NCBI GenBank assembly: GCA_025529335.1
Contig: JAMYHX010000024.1
Location: 116,034-180,033 of the forward strand
DNA: 64,000 nt
Source: Rhizopus sp. PT2906
Taxonomy: Eukaryota > Mucoromycota > Mucoromycetes > Mucorales > Rhizopodaceae
Direction: 5' to 3'
The notes beneath the pieces were generated by a model. It saw nothing but the letters and a program-made list of their open reading frames with translations, was not told the origin of the DNA and ran no database searches. A program made the translations under genes and the position numbers. Below, piece after piece: positions 43,030 to 53,558 of the stretch (within the stretch, counting starts at the first letter, position 1; each line of letters opens with the position of its first letter).

Positions 43030-43944
43030 TTATCTGTATCTCTTTTCATAAGGTTCGTTTCTTCTTGTCGCTCTTCTATCTGTCCATCTCGGTTGATATA
43101 GAGGTGGTCGATGATAAGGCGGATAACGTCGTGGATAATATCGACCTGGTGCTGATGGTGATGACGACGATGACGATGATGGTAGTGGTGGTGAAGGCGG
43201 TATATTAGAAGAGGGTGGAGATGGATATCTGTCATAATAAGACCGTGCTTGACGTATCTCGGCACGATGATAATGATGCACTTCTCTTTTCACAGGACGA
43301 TGTTCACTGCTATTTGCTCCTCTATTGTCATGAATGTCTTTTATATCCCATACACTCTTACGCGTTATTTGATTATAATAGTAAATTTCTCCTTTCTCTG
43401 TCTGACAAGATATCCATGTTTCCGGTAAACTGTCCTCTTCTTGCTTCTTTTCCTCTTTTTGTGGTTCTTCTTGTTTTGGCTCATGGCTCGATTGAGCCAT
43501 GGTTTCATTCACCCAGTCATCTTCTCCATCTGAATCAAACGAAATCACAGCTTCCTTTATCACTGGCTTCTTCTCTTCTTCTATTGGTTTTTGTTCTTTT
43601 TCGATTGGTGTTTCTCTCTGCTCCTCTTTTGATTGCGATGGGCCCATGCTCTTTATCTCTTCTTCTTGTTTTCTTGATGTTGACCCATTCGACGCCTTCT
43701 CTGGTCTTCTTCTATCATCATGCCTCGATGAGGAAGATCGGGAATGGTGGTAATGATTATGATAATCCCTTGGTCTTGTTGGGTAGTAGTAAGGAGAAGG
43801 GCGAGGAGGAGGTCTGGGATATCTATAAGGTGAAGGCAATGGTGGTGGCGAAGGATGATATCGTGGTCTGTAGTATCTATCATCATATCTCGGTCTTAGA
43901 TGTGTAAAACGTGGTCTAGGAGGGTAATCGTAGCGACGATCCAT
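43030..43944 (-). CDS. WW-domain protein with Pro/Arg/Tyr-rich flanks
   Basis: 304 residues, one exon. Residues 173-204 form a WW domain (LPETWISCQTEKGEIYYYNQ, then ITRKSVWDI) with the two tryptophans at 177 and 199 and the central aromatic block YYY. The N-terminal 80 residues are PPPRPSPYYY-type repeats, and an acidic middle contains FDSDGEDDW. The C-terminal part is Ser/Pro then Arg/Tyr rich (GRYYPRRYPPYHRPPLYQP). WW domains of this kind in basic, proline-rich proteins occur in splicing and transcription-coupled factors (Prp40/FBP relatives). A nuclear RNA-processing role is therefore the best guess, without direct evidence. Confidence 0.85.
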   Translation of the reverse strand: MDRRYDYPPRPRFTHLRPRYDDRYYRPRYHPSPPPLPSPYRYPRPPPRPSPYYYPTRPRDYHNHYHHSRSSSSRHDDRRRPEKASNGSTSRKQEEEIKSMGPSQSKEEQRETPIEKEQKPIEEEKKPVIKEAVISFDSDGEDDWVNETMAQSSHEPKQEEPQKEEKKQEEDSLPETWISCQTEKGEIYYYNQITRKSVWDIKDIHDNRGANSSEHRPVKREVHHYHRAEIRQARSYYDRYPSPPSSNIPPSPPLPSSSSSSSPSAPGRYYPRRYPPYHRPPLYQPRWTDRRATRRNEPYEKRYR

Positions 43945-44554
43945 TTTAATGGGCTGTTTAAGAGAATTAGTATAAAAGAAGAGTGAGTCTTAATTTTTTT
44001 TTTTTTGAATACACAAATGGGTCTGCATAGACAAGAGTGTCACTTTATAAACACAGAAAGAAAGAAAAAAAGAGCTCTTTAGGTATGTTGTCCTTATTAT
44101 GGATAAAATACATATAAAGTAAAACATTCTTTGTTATTTGCTTGTTAAATACAATATTTTGTTATTATAGCAATTCTGTCTTCTGCGGTGTAGAACGGAT
44201 AAGGAAAAACACGGCCACAGATTTTTAAAGTGTGTCTTGGTTAAATACATCAACACAAGTCTCTGTAACAAATCTTTACTTTCATTTCTGACATTGTTGT
44301 CATGTCCCTTGTATGAGTGCTTATTAACATAGCCGACTATATAATGAAATGTTACTACATGTAAGCAACGTAGAGGCTGCTTCATAAGATATAGCATTAG
44401 ACATAAAGAAAAAAAAATACTACAATGGTCTTTTGATCTATTATATTTAATAGTGTATTCTGTCTTCATTTTATTAAAAAAAAAGTAGTGTAAGGAATTT
44501 ATATAAGAGAAGGGGAATTGGATTATGTTTACAATTAATGAAAGAAATATACAA
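43945..44554. other. Intergenic stretch between the WW-domain and copper-ATPase genes
   Basis: Contains a 111-codon minus-strand open frame (44134-44469) without recognisable features, with a charged and Cys/His-scattered composition. I see no reason to call it a gene. Confidence 0.45.
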
Positions 44555-47500
44555 TTAATGTCGTGGTGATGTGGGTGCTAAGCTTTCTAAGTCGTAATCT
44601 GACTGACTGCTCTGTAATGGTTGATACACTCCTTTGCTACGACCATCCACCTGAAACAACTTTCTTATAAGCAATCTGAACTTGCTTATCTTTACCTTGT
44701 CTTGTTCATCCAAGGACGGTTTACGCCAGAACCACCTGAGCATGAGACTGCTAAAGACCACACTAGTTGAACTTGCAGCCATAGCCATGCCTGCCATCAT
44801 AGGGTGAAGATGAATACCAAAGGGTATGAGGATGCCCATGGCAAGAGGAATACCAATAATATTGTAAATACAAGCCCATAGTAGATTTAGTTTGATTCGC
44901 TTGAAAATTGACTTGGACAGATCAAGGGCCACAATGACATCCGTCAGATCAGCTCTCATGAGGACGACATCAGCAGCTTCCATAGCGATATCCGTACCAC
45001 TGCATAAGGCAATACCTAAATTAGCGGCAACAAGCGCAGGCGAATCGTTGATACCATCACCCACCATAGCAACGACAGTCGGAACCAGTTTAGGTGCAAG
45101 CAAGAATCTGGATTGAGGTCGAAGTTGGCTTTGCATGCTCTTTACGATATCTGTCTTTCCGTTAGGTGAGATACCTGCGTGTACCTCAGTGATGCCTAGT
45201 TTTTTAGCAATACAGTGTGCCGTCGTAGCATTATCGCCAGTCACCATAGCCGTATCGATACCCATACGGTGTAAGGTCTGAATCACCATCTCAGCTTCAG
45301 GCTTGACCGTATCCGATACAGAGACAAATCCAGAAGGCACACCGTTCACAGCAACCAGAATCGAGGTAAATCCTTTGGCCGCATCATGACTCACAGTCGA
45401 TATTTGGTCATCTGTCATGGCAATACCGTGGAAATCTTCCAACCATCGCTGATTACCCACCACCACATGCTGTTTCTTGTCTTGACCTTCGAGCGTAACA
45501 TAACATTCGATACCAAACCCAGTCTCGCTCTTAAAATCAGATACAGATCCGAGACGATCCAAGGTAGCCTCAGGTTCCAAGCCACGCAGCTCTTTCACCT
45601 TGTTCACAATAGCACGACCCAAAAGATGTTCGCTTTGGGCTTCAGCCAGCGCTGCCAGTACCAGCATGTACTGTCTTGTCTTTTCGGCACCGTCCCAGGC
45701 TTGATAATTGACGACTTCGACCTTGCCTGTCGTCAGCGTACCCGTTTTATCAAAGATGACCTTATTGACCTTTTGACCGGTTTCGAGCACAGCACCACCC
45801 TTAAAGATCACACCATGTTCAGCAGCAAGACCCGTGCCGACCATGACGGCTGTAGGCGTAGCAAGACCAAGTGCACAAGGGCAGGCAACGATGATGACGC
45901 TGATACACATCTTGAGACAAACAAAGAACCAGTTTCCATTTCCTTCCTTTTGTATTTCATGCTGTAATAGACTTGGCATACGGTTGACTCCCAAACAACC
46001 AACGAGCAGGGTCCAGGCGATGAGAGTGAGTGCGCCCAAGAGGAGGACGCAGGGAACAAAGACACCTGCGACTCTGTCGGTAAAGCCTTGGATGGGAGCC
46101 TTATTCACCTGAGCATCTTCGACGAGCTTAACGATCTGACTGAGGGCTGTATCAGAACCTACCCGTGTGGCACGCATCACAAAGGTACCTAATCCGTTCA
46201 CCGTGCCTCCGATCACGGTCTGACCAGACGTCTTGTCTACAGGATCGACCTCACCCGTGATCATGCTTTCGTCCACTGAAGATTGACCAGAGACCAAAAT
46301 ACCGTCGGTAGGGACCTTGGCACCAGGCGTGACCTTGAGGTAATCACCAATCTGGATCAGTTCAGACGGAATCTGTTTCTCGGCTACAATCGTCTCGTCC
46401 TTGTCATACTCCACCAAGAGGGCAACGGAGGGTGTCAGTGACATGAGTTTAGACAGCGCAGTAGAGGATTGCCCCTTGGCCATGTTTTCTAAATACCGAC
46501 CTAGGAGAATAAAAGAAATCAAAGTGGAGGAAGTATCGAAAAAAACAGAGGGTCGAACTGGGGACGCGATCAGAACAGACCGTATGACGGAAAATAAAGA
46601 AAATGAAAATGCAGACAAGGTTGAGATGGCCACTAAGACGTCCATCGTAGGTGCACCGTGGCGCATAGACTGGTAGGCAGACACAAGAAAGCGTTTACCA
46701 ATAAAAAACTGAACAGGAATTGTCAAGACAAGTTGCACCAAGTCAAAAAGAAAGAGACCTGGGATGATGTACGTTGGCGTGTTGAGTAAGTCTCTGCCAA
46801 AGGCAAAGTCAGGGAATATCATCGCAATCACAAACACAGGCAAGCTGAAAATAAGGCTCTGGAAAAACAGTCTCCGCCACTGCTGAATTTCCCGCACCTT
46901 GGACAGACTCTCGAGTTGTACCCTTCGGGTCCGGTCGGATACAAGTGCGTTGAAACCCAAGTCTTCGATTGCCCGAACGATTTCACGAGCACCTACACGC
47001 GTGGGATTATGGCGAATGATGCCTGTCTCGGTCATCAAGTTGACAGACACGCTTACTACACCGTCTAGTTTTTTGACCTCGGTTTCAATCGCATGAACGC
47101 AGCTGGCACAAGTCATGCCATAGATTTGAAGTTGGAGCTGGCTCACATCACTAGGACTGTTTTCGTCGTTGGTAGGTGTGACGGTTTCTTCAGTAAGCAC
47201 AGTAGCTTCAAATCCTAAGTCCTCAATCGCATCCACGAGTTGATTTGTGTGTAACTGGGTTGGGTCGTAATGAACGGTTGCTGATTCAGCAAGGAGGGAG
47301 ACTTGAACGCTCTGAACACCTGATAATTGTCCAATCCCCCGTTCAATACTGCTGACGCAAGATGCACAGGTCATACCGCTTACATGCAGCTGAGTCATTT
47401 TTGCTGCTCCTATTGTTTCATTTTTAACTTGTTTATGTTGGTTGTCCTTGGAATACTCTGCAACATCAAACCCACAGTCCTCAATTGTCTCCATAATCTT

Positions 47501-47869
47501 TTGAGGTGTTGTCTCCAAAGGTTCGTAATCCACCGTTGCTTTATTTTCCTCCAAGCTGACCACGACCGAGTGTACTCCCTGAAGAGCCTTACAGGCCAAG
47601 GTGATCGATTTGACACAGGACATACAGGTCATGCCTTGTACAGTCAACGAAAGTGTTTTAGTCTCCATAGGTACATCGAAACCACAGTCCTCAATCGTTT
47701 TAATGATTTTTTCCAGCGATAGTTGTGTAGAGTCATAACTGACGGTTGCGCAGGCATGTTCCAAGTCTACGTTGACTTTTTCTACAATAGGTGAGAGTGC
47801 ATTCGTAATGGCTCTGACACATGACTGGCAAGTCATGCCTTGAATGGGAAGTGTCGTATTAACCGACAT
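44555..47869 (-). CDS. CCC2: Copper-transporting P1B-type ATPase
   Basis: Pumps Cu+ into the secretory pathway to load cuproenzymes. About 1,104 residues. The ATG at 47867-47869 (MSVNTTLPIQGM) is the first in frame; the codon opening the longer frame at 47887 is TTG. Four heavy-metal-associated domains carry GMTCxxC with Cys pairs 14/17, 82/85, 168/171 and 254/257. The pump core has SMITGEVDPVDK, the CPC ion-binding motif in VIIVACPCALGLATPTAVM, the phosphorylation motif VIFDKTGTLTTGKVEV, MVTGDNATTAHCIA and VAMVGDGINDSPALVAANLG. The usual SEHPLG box reads SEHLLG. Near the C-terminus a 45-nt in-frame segment (GTAAAG...TTTCAG) may be an intron. Four metal-binding domains exceed the two of yeast Ccc2. 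Confidence 0.97.
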   Translation of the reverse strand: MSVNTTLPIQGMTCQSCVRAITNALSPIVEKVNVDLEHACATVSYDSTQLSLEKIIKTIEDCGFDVPMETKTLSLTVQGMTCMSCVKSITLACKALQGVHSVVVSLEENKATVDYEPLETTPQKIMETIEDCGFDVAEYSKDNQHKQVKNETIGAAKMTQLHVSGMTCASCVSSIERGIGQLSGVQSVQVSLLAESATVHYDPTQLHTNQLVDAIEDLGFEATVLTEETVTPTNDENSPSDVSQLQLQIYGMTCASCVHAIETEVKKLDGVVSVSVNLMTETGIIRHNPTRVGAREIVRAIEDLGFNALVSDRTRRVQLESLSKVREIQQWRRLFFQSLIFSLPVFVIAMIFPDFAFGRDLLNTPTYIIPGLFLFDLVQLVLTIPVQFFIGKRFLVSAYQSMRHGAPTMDVLVAISTLSAFSFSLFSVIRSVLIASPVRPSVFFDTSSTLISFILLGRYLENMAKGQSSTALSKLMSLTPSVALLVEYDKDETIVAEKQIPSELIQIGDYLKVTPGAKVPTDGILVSGQSSVDESMITGEVDPVDKTSGQTVIGGTVNGLGTFVMRATRVGSDTALSQIVKLVEDAQVNKAPIQGFTDRVAGVFVPCVLLLGALTLIAWTLLVGCLGVNRMPSLLQHEIQKEGNGNWFFVCLKMCISVIIVACPCALGLATPTAVMVGTGLAAEHGVIFKGGAVLETGQKVNKVIFDKTGTLTTGKVEVVNYQAWDGAEKTRQYMLVLAALAEAQSEHLLGRAIVNKVKELRGLEPEATLDRLGSVSDFKSETGFGIECYVTLEGQDKKQHVVVGNQRWLEDFHGIAMTDDQISTVSHDAAKGFTSILVAVNGVPSGFVSVSDTVKPEAEMVIQTLHRMGIDTAMVTGDNATTAHCIAKKLGITEVHAGISPNGKTDIVKSMQSQLRPQSRFLLAPKLVPTVVAMVGDGINDSPALVAANLGIALCSGTDIAMEAADVVLMRADLTDVIVALDLSKSIFKRIKLNLLWACIYNIIGIPLAMGILIPFGIHLHPMMAGMAMAASSTSVVFSSLMLRWFWRKPSLDEQDKVKISKFRLLIRKLFQVDGRSKGVYQPLQSSQSDYDLESLAPTSPRH

Positions 47870-48805
47870 TGTAACGACTCTCCACAAAGCGTAAGAAATA
47901 ATAAAAAAGAAGAAGAAGAAAAAAGTGGTAAAGAATTTTTCCTATTGATTAGGGTCAAACGGCTGATTTAATTTACCGACTTTCTCTCCCTTCCTGTCTT
48001 ATATAAATTTGTTCAGTACAAGAAATCTTATCAATCAAAAATCAACCAGTCTACTTGTGAAAAAAATAAATCAATGTCAGATTGTTAGGAAATCAGCATG
48101 TACATCCTCTTGTCAAGTAAGGAAAGCTCTATTTTATTATATAAGCTACAAATGAGAAAAGAAAGCAAACATTGACCACATTCAGTTTGTAATAGGGAAA
48201 TCATTACATATTAGAAAAAAAGAGATATTAAAGAGACAATCTTTTTTTTTTTTCAATCAAGTAGTAAACAACTATAAAATCTATCATGGCATCAAACTCT
48301 GGGGTCCCACATGATGGAATTAATCTATCAAAAATCAGATATTATCGTACAGCTGTGAATTACAATTGCTTAAAGAATATTAGTTGTCAGTTGTCAAGGG
48401 ACACAATGTCGTATTCCAGGATGACACTTCTTCCTTTTGAATATTTCATGTTCACTAAAAGTATATAAAAAGAGGCATTGTTAAGCAATTACAACATATT
48501 GCTACTACGTTTGGCATGTCTGTTTTAAGTATCCTGACAAACCATCAACTTTGTAGTCAATCCAGTTATTGATATTATCATTTTTATAGACCAAGCATTG
48601 CGCTGACACCAGCATTCAATGCTCTCTCTCTCTTTCTCTCTCTCCTTAATAAACCTACCAGATGTGTAGTAAATAAACATGCTGTCATAAATAATATTGC
48701 GTAAAGTGAGGGCATACAAAACAATGTGGTTTTATTTAATATACAAAGTTGATAAGATAGAGTCATTGTTGTACATATATATTTGACACACAAATATTGT
48801 TTCTT
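47870..48805. other. Intergenic stretch between the copper ATPase and defensin-like gene 2
   Basis: About 0.9 kb, AT-rich, with the ATPase leader at the left and the 3' region of the peptide gene at the right. It has a CT tract near 48620 and no supported gene. Confidence 0.55.
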
Positions 48806-49000
48806 CTATTCAGTGCGACAGAGACAGATACCATCTCTACCACATTCACCCAATAAGTAACCTGCATTATTGCAATGGAATTTACAGACAGCATTTGCAT
48901 GAGGTTCCGTGAGCCTATGACAGGCCTTGTTTGAAGGAGCAGCAGAGGTCATCATGGCCATAACGGAGAAAAGAAGAGTAAGGTAAAGAGTAGACTTCAT
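48806..49000 (-). CDS. Secreted CS-alpha-beta defensin-like peptide, copy 2
   Basis: 64 residues, single exon from ATG 48998-49000. The signal peptide MKSTLYLTLLFSVMAMM ends near TSAAP. Six cysteines lie at 27, 39, 43, 53, 59 and 61, the same spacing as in the copy at 10634-10831 (C-x11-C-x3-C-x9-C-x5-C-x-C), with gamma-core GECGRDGIC. Conserved residues between the copies concentrate in the signal peptide, ANAVCK and GYxLGEC. Replacements in the mature part (KKYCGKV to KFHCNNA, GNKG to GRDG) make this copy less basic. Such an asymmetry is common in duplicated antimicrobial peptides and may mean different targets (inference). No intron is needed. Confidence 0.85.
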   Translation of the reverse strand: MKSTLYLTLLFSVMAMMTSAAPSNKACHRLTEPHANAVCKFHCNNAGYLLGECGRDGICLCRTE

Positions 49001-49065
49001 GGTTTAAAATCAAGATTAATGGCAAAAGAAAGATATCGAAAAGAACAAACTAAAGTAGGACACCC

Positions 49066-49072
49066 TTTTATA
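49066..49072 (-). promoter_or_regulatory. TATA box of defensin-like gene 2
   Basis: TATAAAA on the minus strand, 66 nt before the start codon and 34 nt downstream of the shared CCAAT block. Confidence 0.6.
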
Positions 49073-49086
49073 CTAAATCCTTGGTG

Positions 49087-49106
49087 AGTTAATTCGTTTT
49101 CATTGG
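49087..49106 (-). promoter_or_regulatory. CCAAT-containing promoter block shared with defensin-like gene 1
   Basis: The minus strand reads CCAATGAAAACGAATTAACT. It equals the block at 10516-10540 except that the latter has AGCTG inserted in the middle. AGAGGTA followed by TATTTT recurs further upstream (49148-49154), as in copy 1. Confidence 0.65.
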
Positions 49107-49422
49107 CTGTATATTCAAGTGTGTCTGTGAATGAAAGACTAAAATAGTACCTCTTTAAACAATAAATGCAAAATAATGAGAGACATATATTTCATTATGT
49201 TAATTAATTCGCAATATGGTCTAATATAAAAAAGGATAACTATGGCTCGTTTATATGCAATGTTGATTATCATTCATTTAAATAGCTCCTTTCCTCCCCT
49301 TTAATATTATGTCACATACGACCCTTTTAATGCATAACTTTACACATGAGTGCAATGAAAGAAAAGTCATTATCACAATGCCCTTTATTATTATTATTTA
49401 TTGTTATTATTATTAGACAGGA
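49107..49422. other. Gap between defensin-like gene 2 and GLO1
   Basis: About 315 bp holding the far promoter of the peptide gene and the 3' side of GLO1, with a TTA/ATT repeat at 49385-49424. Confidence 0.5.
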
Positions 49423-50066
49423 GCACCATTCCTGGGGTTAGCAATAACCTAAAAGGAACAATGAGTCGCTGTTCATTATTTTCTCTCTTCATAAACTTAC
49501 TTCAACCCAGTAATTGTCAGGATCAGCAATAAATGCGATATTCTTCATTTTACCATCCGTCAACTTTTTGACAAACTTGACACCAAGAGAATCAAAGCGT
49601 TCACAAGCCTTTTGGATATCATCCACAACAATAGCTATATGACCAAATCCTTTACCGTTATCTGTATTGCCATTGCAGTAAGCAAAGTCAGTTTGATTTT
49701 CAGTGCCCCAATTGCTGTAAAAATGTTTCTTAGCTTATAAAAATATATATATATATGCAAATGATTATACTTACTGTGTTAATTCAAGAACACCGGGAAT
49801 GCTAAAGGCCAACTTTTTTCTTTCTTCTTCGGATTCGGGGACAGAATCAACATAAGCTAAAAAGTATAATGAAAACTTGCTTTCTTCAAAATCGAGTTTG
49901 GTTATAAGTCTTTATGTGGTATGAGTTTACATGTTTGAATAGGCGGCGCGTATGATTTTTTAACTTACTTCATGCCAACGACTTCCGTATAGAATTTAAC
50001 AGAAGCCTCGGGATCCTTGACACGAATCATAGTGTGGTTAAAGACGTACTTGCTAGGATCAGTCAT
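49423..50066 (-). CDS. GLO1: Lactoylglutathione lyase (glyoxalase I)
   Basis: Isomerises the methylglyoxal-glutathione hemithioacetal, detoxifying methylglyoxal. Four exons on the minus strand from ATG 50064-50066. They read MTDPSKYVFNHTMIRVKDPE, EVVGMKLITKLDFEESKFSL, GVLELTHNWGTENQTDFAYC, GFGHIAIVVDDIQKACERFD and FIADPDNYWVEVIANPRNG. The metal ligands expected from the family are His in NHTMIRV, Glu in VLELTHNWG, His in GFGHIAI and Glu in YWVEVI; all are present. The size (about 160 residues) matches the single-domain human/animal form rather than the fused double-domain yeast enzyme. The second and third introns are under 60 nt. Confidence 0.96.
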
Positions 50067-50175
50067 GATATATGATAAAGTTATGAAAACAGAAAAAAGA
50101 AAGCATAAAGTGTTGTATTTATAATCTTTATAGACTCACAAACACAAGTCACTTTAAAAATCCTTTCTGCAACAG

Positions 50176-50216
<41 letters not shown>

Positions 50217-50821
50217 TATTTCGTCATAACGTCACATTGATGTGTAATTCAAATGAGTCCTAGACCCATTGGCATAAATCAATGTTTATAGGCCTGGTAA
50301 TGTCGAAACTGGTTGCTATGGGAGCAAAACGCGTAATATGTAAACTCTCTTTATTTTACGTTTTATATTCGGCATAATGATCACGCGAGATCAAGATGCT
50401 CTATCACGGTAAAATATTTATTTTACATGTCGGGATAGATCTATTTTGGGGGATGCCCGGGTAATAAGTATGTCGTCCATAAGAATGAAAGGGGGCGTGT
50501 ATATTTAATAAAAAAAGTATCACTGAGTGTTTATAAACAATTGTTCATCCAGTTGATTTCATATAAATGTCCAAAACTATTATAATCACTAATAACAAAC
50601 AGGTGCATTTCTTTAAAAAGGGAAGAGATAGACGGAGTTGAATATCCCTTTTAGATACAGTGTACAACCGTCAGAACATCATTACTACGCCTCCCTACTT
50701 AATATTCACTTATCTTTTAAAGCGACTGTTTATAGAGCATATATATTTGAATTTATTCTTTGTACACTTGTGTGTAATGCTTGTATTATTTACATTGCAT
50801 ATGCGATTATTGCTGTTCATT
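50067..50821. other. Intergenic stretch with long poly-A run
   Basis: GLO1 promoter side, a homopolymer at 50176-50213, and AT-rich sequence without a supported gene. Confidence 0.5.
50176..50213. repeat. Poly-A tract of 38 nt
   Basis: Uninterrupted run of A on the + strand about 110 bp upstream of the GLO1 start. It is likely a polymorphic homopolymer. A retroposed tail is possible but no adjacent retro-sequence is visible. Confidence 0.9.
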
Positions 50822-52702
50822 TTAGTGTTCAATGCTACTCTCGATATCTTTAAGATATACATGTAGCGTCTATAATCAAATAAGCATCCTTGTATTTTAT
50901 GTCTATCCTGAGAAACATACCTGTACTCGTTTTGTCTCGTTCACGTCACTTCCTCCCAGTTCAATCACTCGATCGACAAAGGATAAAAGTAGTTCAGACA
51001 TATAGACCACGGTAGCTTGTGGATTGGCCAGGACATTACCTGTCACCTTTTTTTGGTTTTTCTCGGTTTGGATCACACCAATGGCCCTGACGGTAAACTC
51101 TACGAGAACCGAGGTCAAGTTATCCAATGAGATATGGGTATCGCTTACAGAAGGGGAAGAACCATTGGGCACGATCCCCAGTTCGGCAAGAGTCAGTAAA
51201 CATGAGATGGCTCGTATCATGTTGTCTAGCAGTTGCATATATCGGATATCCACACGCTTAGTAGGTACAGCATTGGATATTCTCATCTTCTTTCCGACTT
51301 CCTCTTCAGTTGCTTTATCATGAAGATGATCAAGGTTCTCACAGATCCATTGACTGTAGATGGTAACCATCGCTCGACAGCTGTAAACAATGTTGGGACT
51401 ACTGTATCCTATGCAAGCTGATGCTTCCGAAACGAACTCTAAGCCGCACAAGATAGATGTCATCAGTTCTTCCCCTACTGGCAAATCATACAGCTCTGAC
51501 ATGTCACTCACATTATCTCCCACTTTTTTACATTCAAGCTCTAGAGCCTCCATCAGACCGACACAGAGATTGAACAGCCATTGCTTGGTCGCTGCCAGTA
51601 AATGATCATCCACTGGAAGGCCCATTGCTTTCCATTCTAAGCCGTTCTGCGATAATGCGTCACCATACAAGGCTAATTTGCTGTCTAATGTGGTCTGAAG
51701 TCTTTTGATATCCTGCAGTAGGTCAGATGTTCTTGGTATAGTTGTATGAATCGAGTTATTCATGTCTTCCATGGCCTATTTATTAAAGAGAAAACATTTC
51801 AATCATCATTCTATGTTGTTTATTTGTAATACTTACTTGCACAAATCTTGCTAGGCTATTAATACGATATTCATAAATAGACCATTCTGGAAATATTTGC
51901 TTTTGAAAAAAAAAAAAAATGAGCCTCTTGTTCAAAAAGACAATAAAATCAAAACTTACTGTAAAATTCAGCGTATGATCACCACCAAGCTCATCAGCCA
52001 ATTTGAGCACTCTGCATAAATGTTCTCTCAACTGATCAAAGGTTTGATTGGGTGTCTGCAGTAGATCCAATTCCTTTCGAAGCTCCTTTTGTTTCTCATC
52101 TGATAATTCCTTGTATTTGAAGAGCGGAATATGATACATCTCTGCCTGCTGTCTCATCCACTGTTCAAGTGAGTACGAGCACGGATTGGACGTCCCACTA
52201 AGTGATATTCGACGAAGGGTGGGCATGGGGTTATCTTCTTGATGACGTTGTGTTCGTTTGGTGAACTGAAATCCCATGTCTTCATCGTCATCATCTACAG
52301 ATAAACTACGGGCGATGTCGTTGGCTAAGCTACTGGAGAGCTTTTGCATTTTTCGTTCATGAACTACTTCTGATACACTGCGTTTACGTTTAAAGCTAGG
52401 TGTGGTCGGTGTTGAGGATACTTGTTGGAACAGGTCAAGATAAAGTGGATGTGCATGCATATGTCTTTTATACATACCTAAGCTTCCTTGATCGTCTTTT
52501 GACAAATCAAGTCTTTGCGCGTCTGCTTTTGGAGTTGAATCACTAAATAGATTGTCCTCTAATTATGAACAAAGAAAAAGTGGTGCACGTGAATTAATAA
52601 ATAGATACAACAGATTACGAATCAATCTCTACCAAGTAAAGTGAGGATCATATTTATGCAGTTTTTCCAAATGTCTTGTTCTGATCTCAAATCATCAAAC
52701 AT
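50822..52702 (-). CDS. Unrecognised conserved-looking nuclear protein
   Basis: Exon 1 from ATG 52700-52702 (MFDDLRSEQDIWKNCINMIL). Exon 2 has GMYKRHMHAHPLYLDLFQQV, then a basic patch FKRKRSVSEVVHERKMQK that looks like a nuclear localisation signal. It continues through PLFKYKELSDEKQKELRKEL and FDQLREHLCRVLKLADELGG. A short exon reads IFPEWSIYEYRINSLARFVQ. The long last-but-one exon starts AMEDMNNSIHTTIPRTSD and continues EWKAMGLPVDDHLLAATKQW, LCGLEFVSEASACIGYSSPN and MELLLSFVDRVIELGG-like text. Its reading frame runs to a stop at 50903, but GTATGTTTC after KRVQ is a perfect donor, and splicing to 50866 gives TLHVYLKDIESSIEH and a stop at 50822. I know no family. The composition and phased introns argue that it is real. 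Confidence 0.75.
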
Positions 52703-53558
52703 GACTTTTGTTGTATGCAAACACAAAAAAAAAAAGCAAGACAGGACGATTCCCCTCTCTTTCTTTACTCAATAAATTTATTCCCAGATGGAATTTCGAA
52801 AGATTGCCAGACAGAGCAGATAGACAGAATAGGTGTAATGATAGGAAAGTGGATATGAGTCAATATATTACATGGTGATAATAAACTTGATTGTATAAAA
52901 AACATGATTGAACACATTATGCAAGATATGAATGCCAATTTACTGTAAACAATAAATAAAAAAAAAAAAGAAAGACGTCAAGTAGATCACATCTTATGAA
53001 CAATCCAGAGTTTATGATGATTGTTGTCAATTAAACAAGGGTGGTTTGTCACAAGTTTTACTCAAGGAAAAATATAAATTTGCTTGGGGTATTGTGCTTA
53101 TGTAAAGGGTTCCTGGGAACTCAAGAAAAAGATCGGTCACCTCTTTCCAACTCTTCTCTCTGTATGAGGCCATTACTTGATCAGGCAGTTCTCGAACATC
53201 ATCAAAGGATCATTGTATGGTGACTTTAACATGTGAATCTCAAAGATAACTTATAATAGAAGCATACATTTTAAAAAACTGGGTTGAGTATTGTCAGAAT
53301 AAACGAGTTCCTGGATGATCCAACTTTTTAATATAGCACTGTGTCTCACAGTCAAAGCGATCTTTGCATGTGCTCCCTCCTTTTTTTTTTTTTTTTTTTT
53401 TACTTCCTTTCCCCTCCGCAACCGCTGCACGCGCGCGCGCCTCTCACCTTCTGTTTACGGTTGTCATCAGATATCGAACCACATTTAAAAAGAGTATAAA
53501 TACCGGGCCCTTTTTTCTTTTCTTTTCTTTTCTTTTTATTATTTATTACTTTAAGCAA
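52703..53558. other. Intergenic stretch upstream of the PX-PB1 gene
   Basis: About 850 bp. It has a T-run at about 53383-53400 followed by the alternating cgcgcgcgcg stretch near 53430, then a TTTTC-rich leader immediately before the PX gene. A 60-codon open frame at 53041 has no support. Confidence 0.5.

Noticed and set aside
43215..43907. 230-codon plus-strand frame opposite the WW-domain gene
   Set aside because: The minus strand carries a recognisable WW domain and consistent composition. The plus frame is hydrophobic noise from Pro/Arg codons read backwards.
44134..44469. 111-codon minus-strand frame
   Set aside because: No recognisable domain, signal or codon character, and it runs through an AT-rich gap.
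45386..45967. 193-codon plus-strand frame inside the copper ATPase
   Set aside because: Shadow of the conserved P-type ATPase coding sequence on the other strand.
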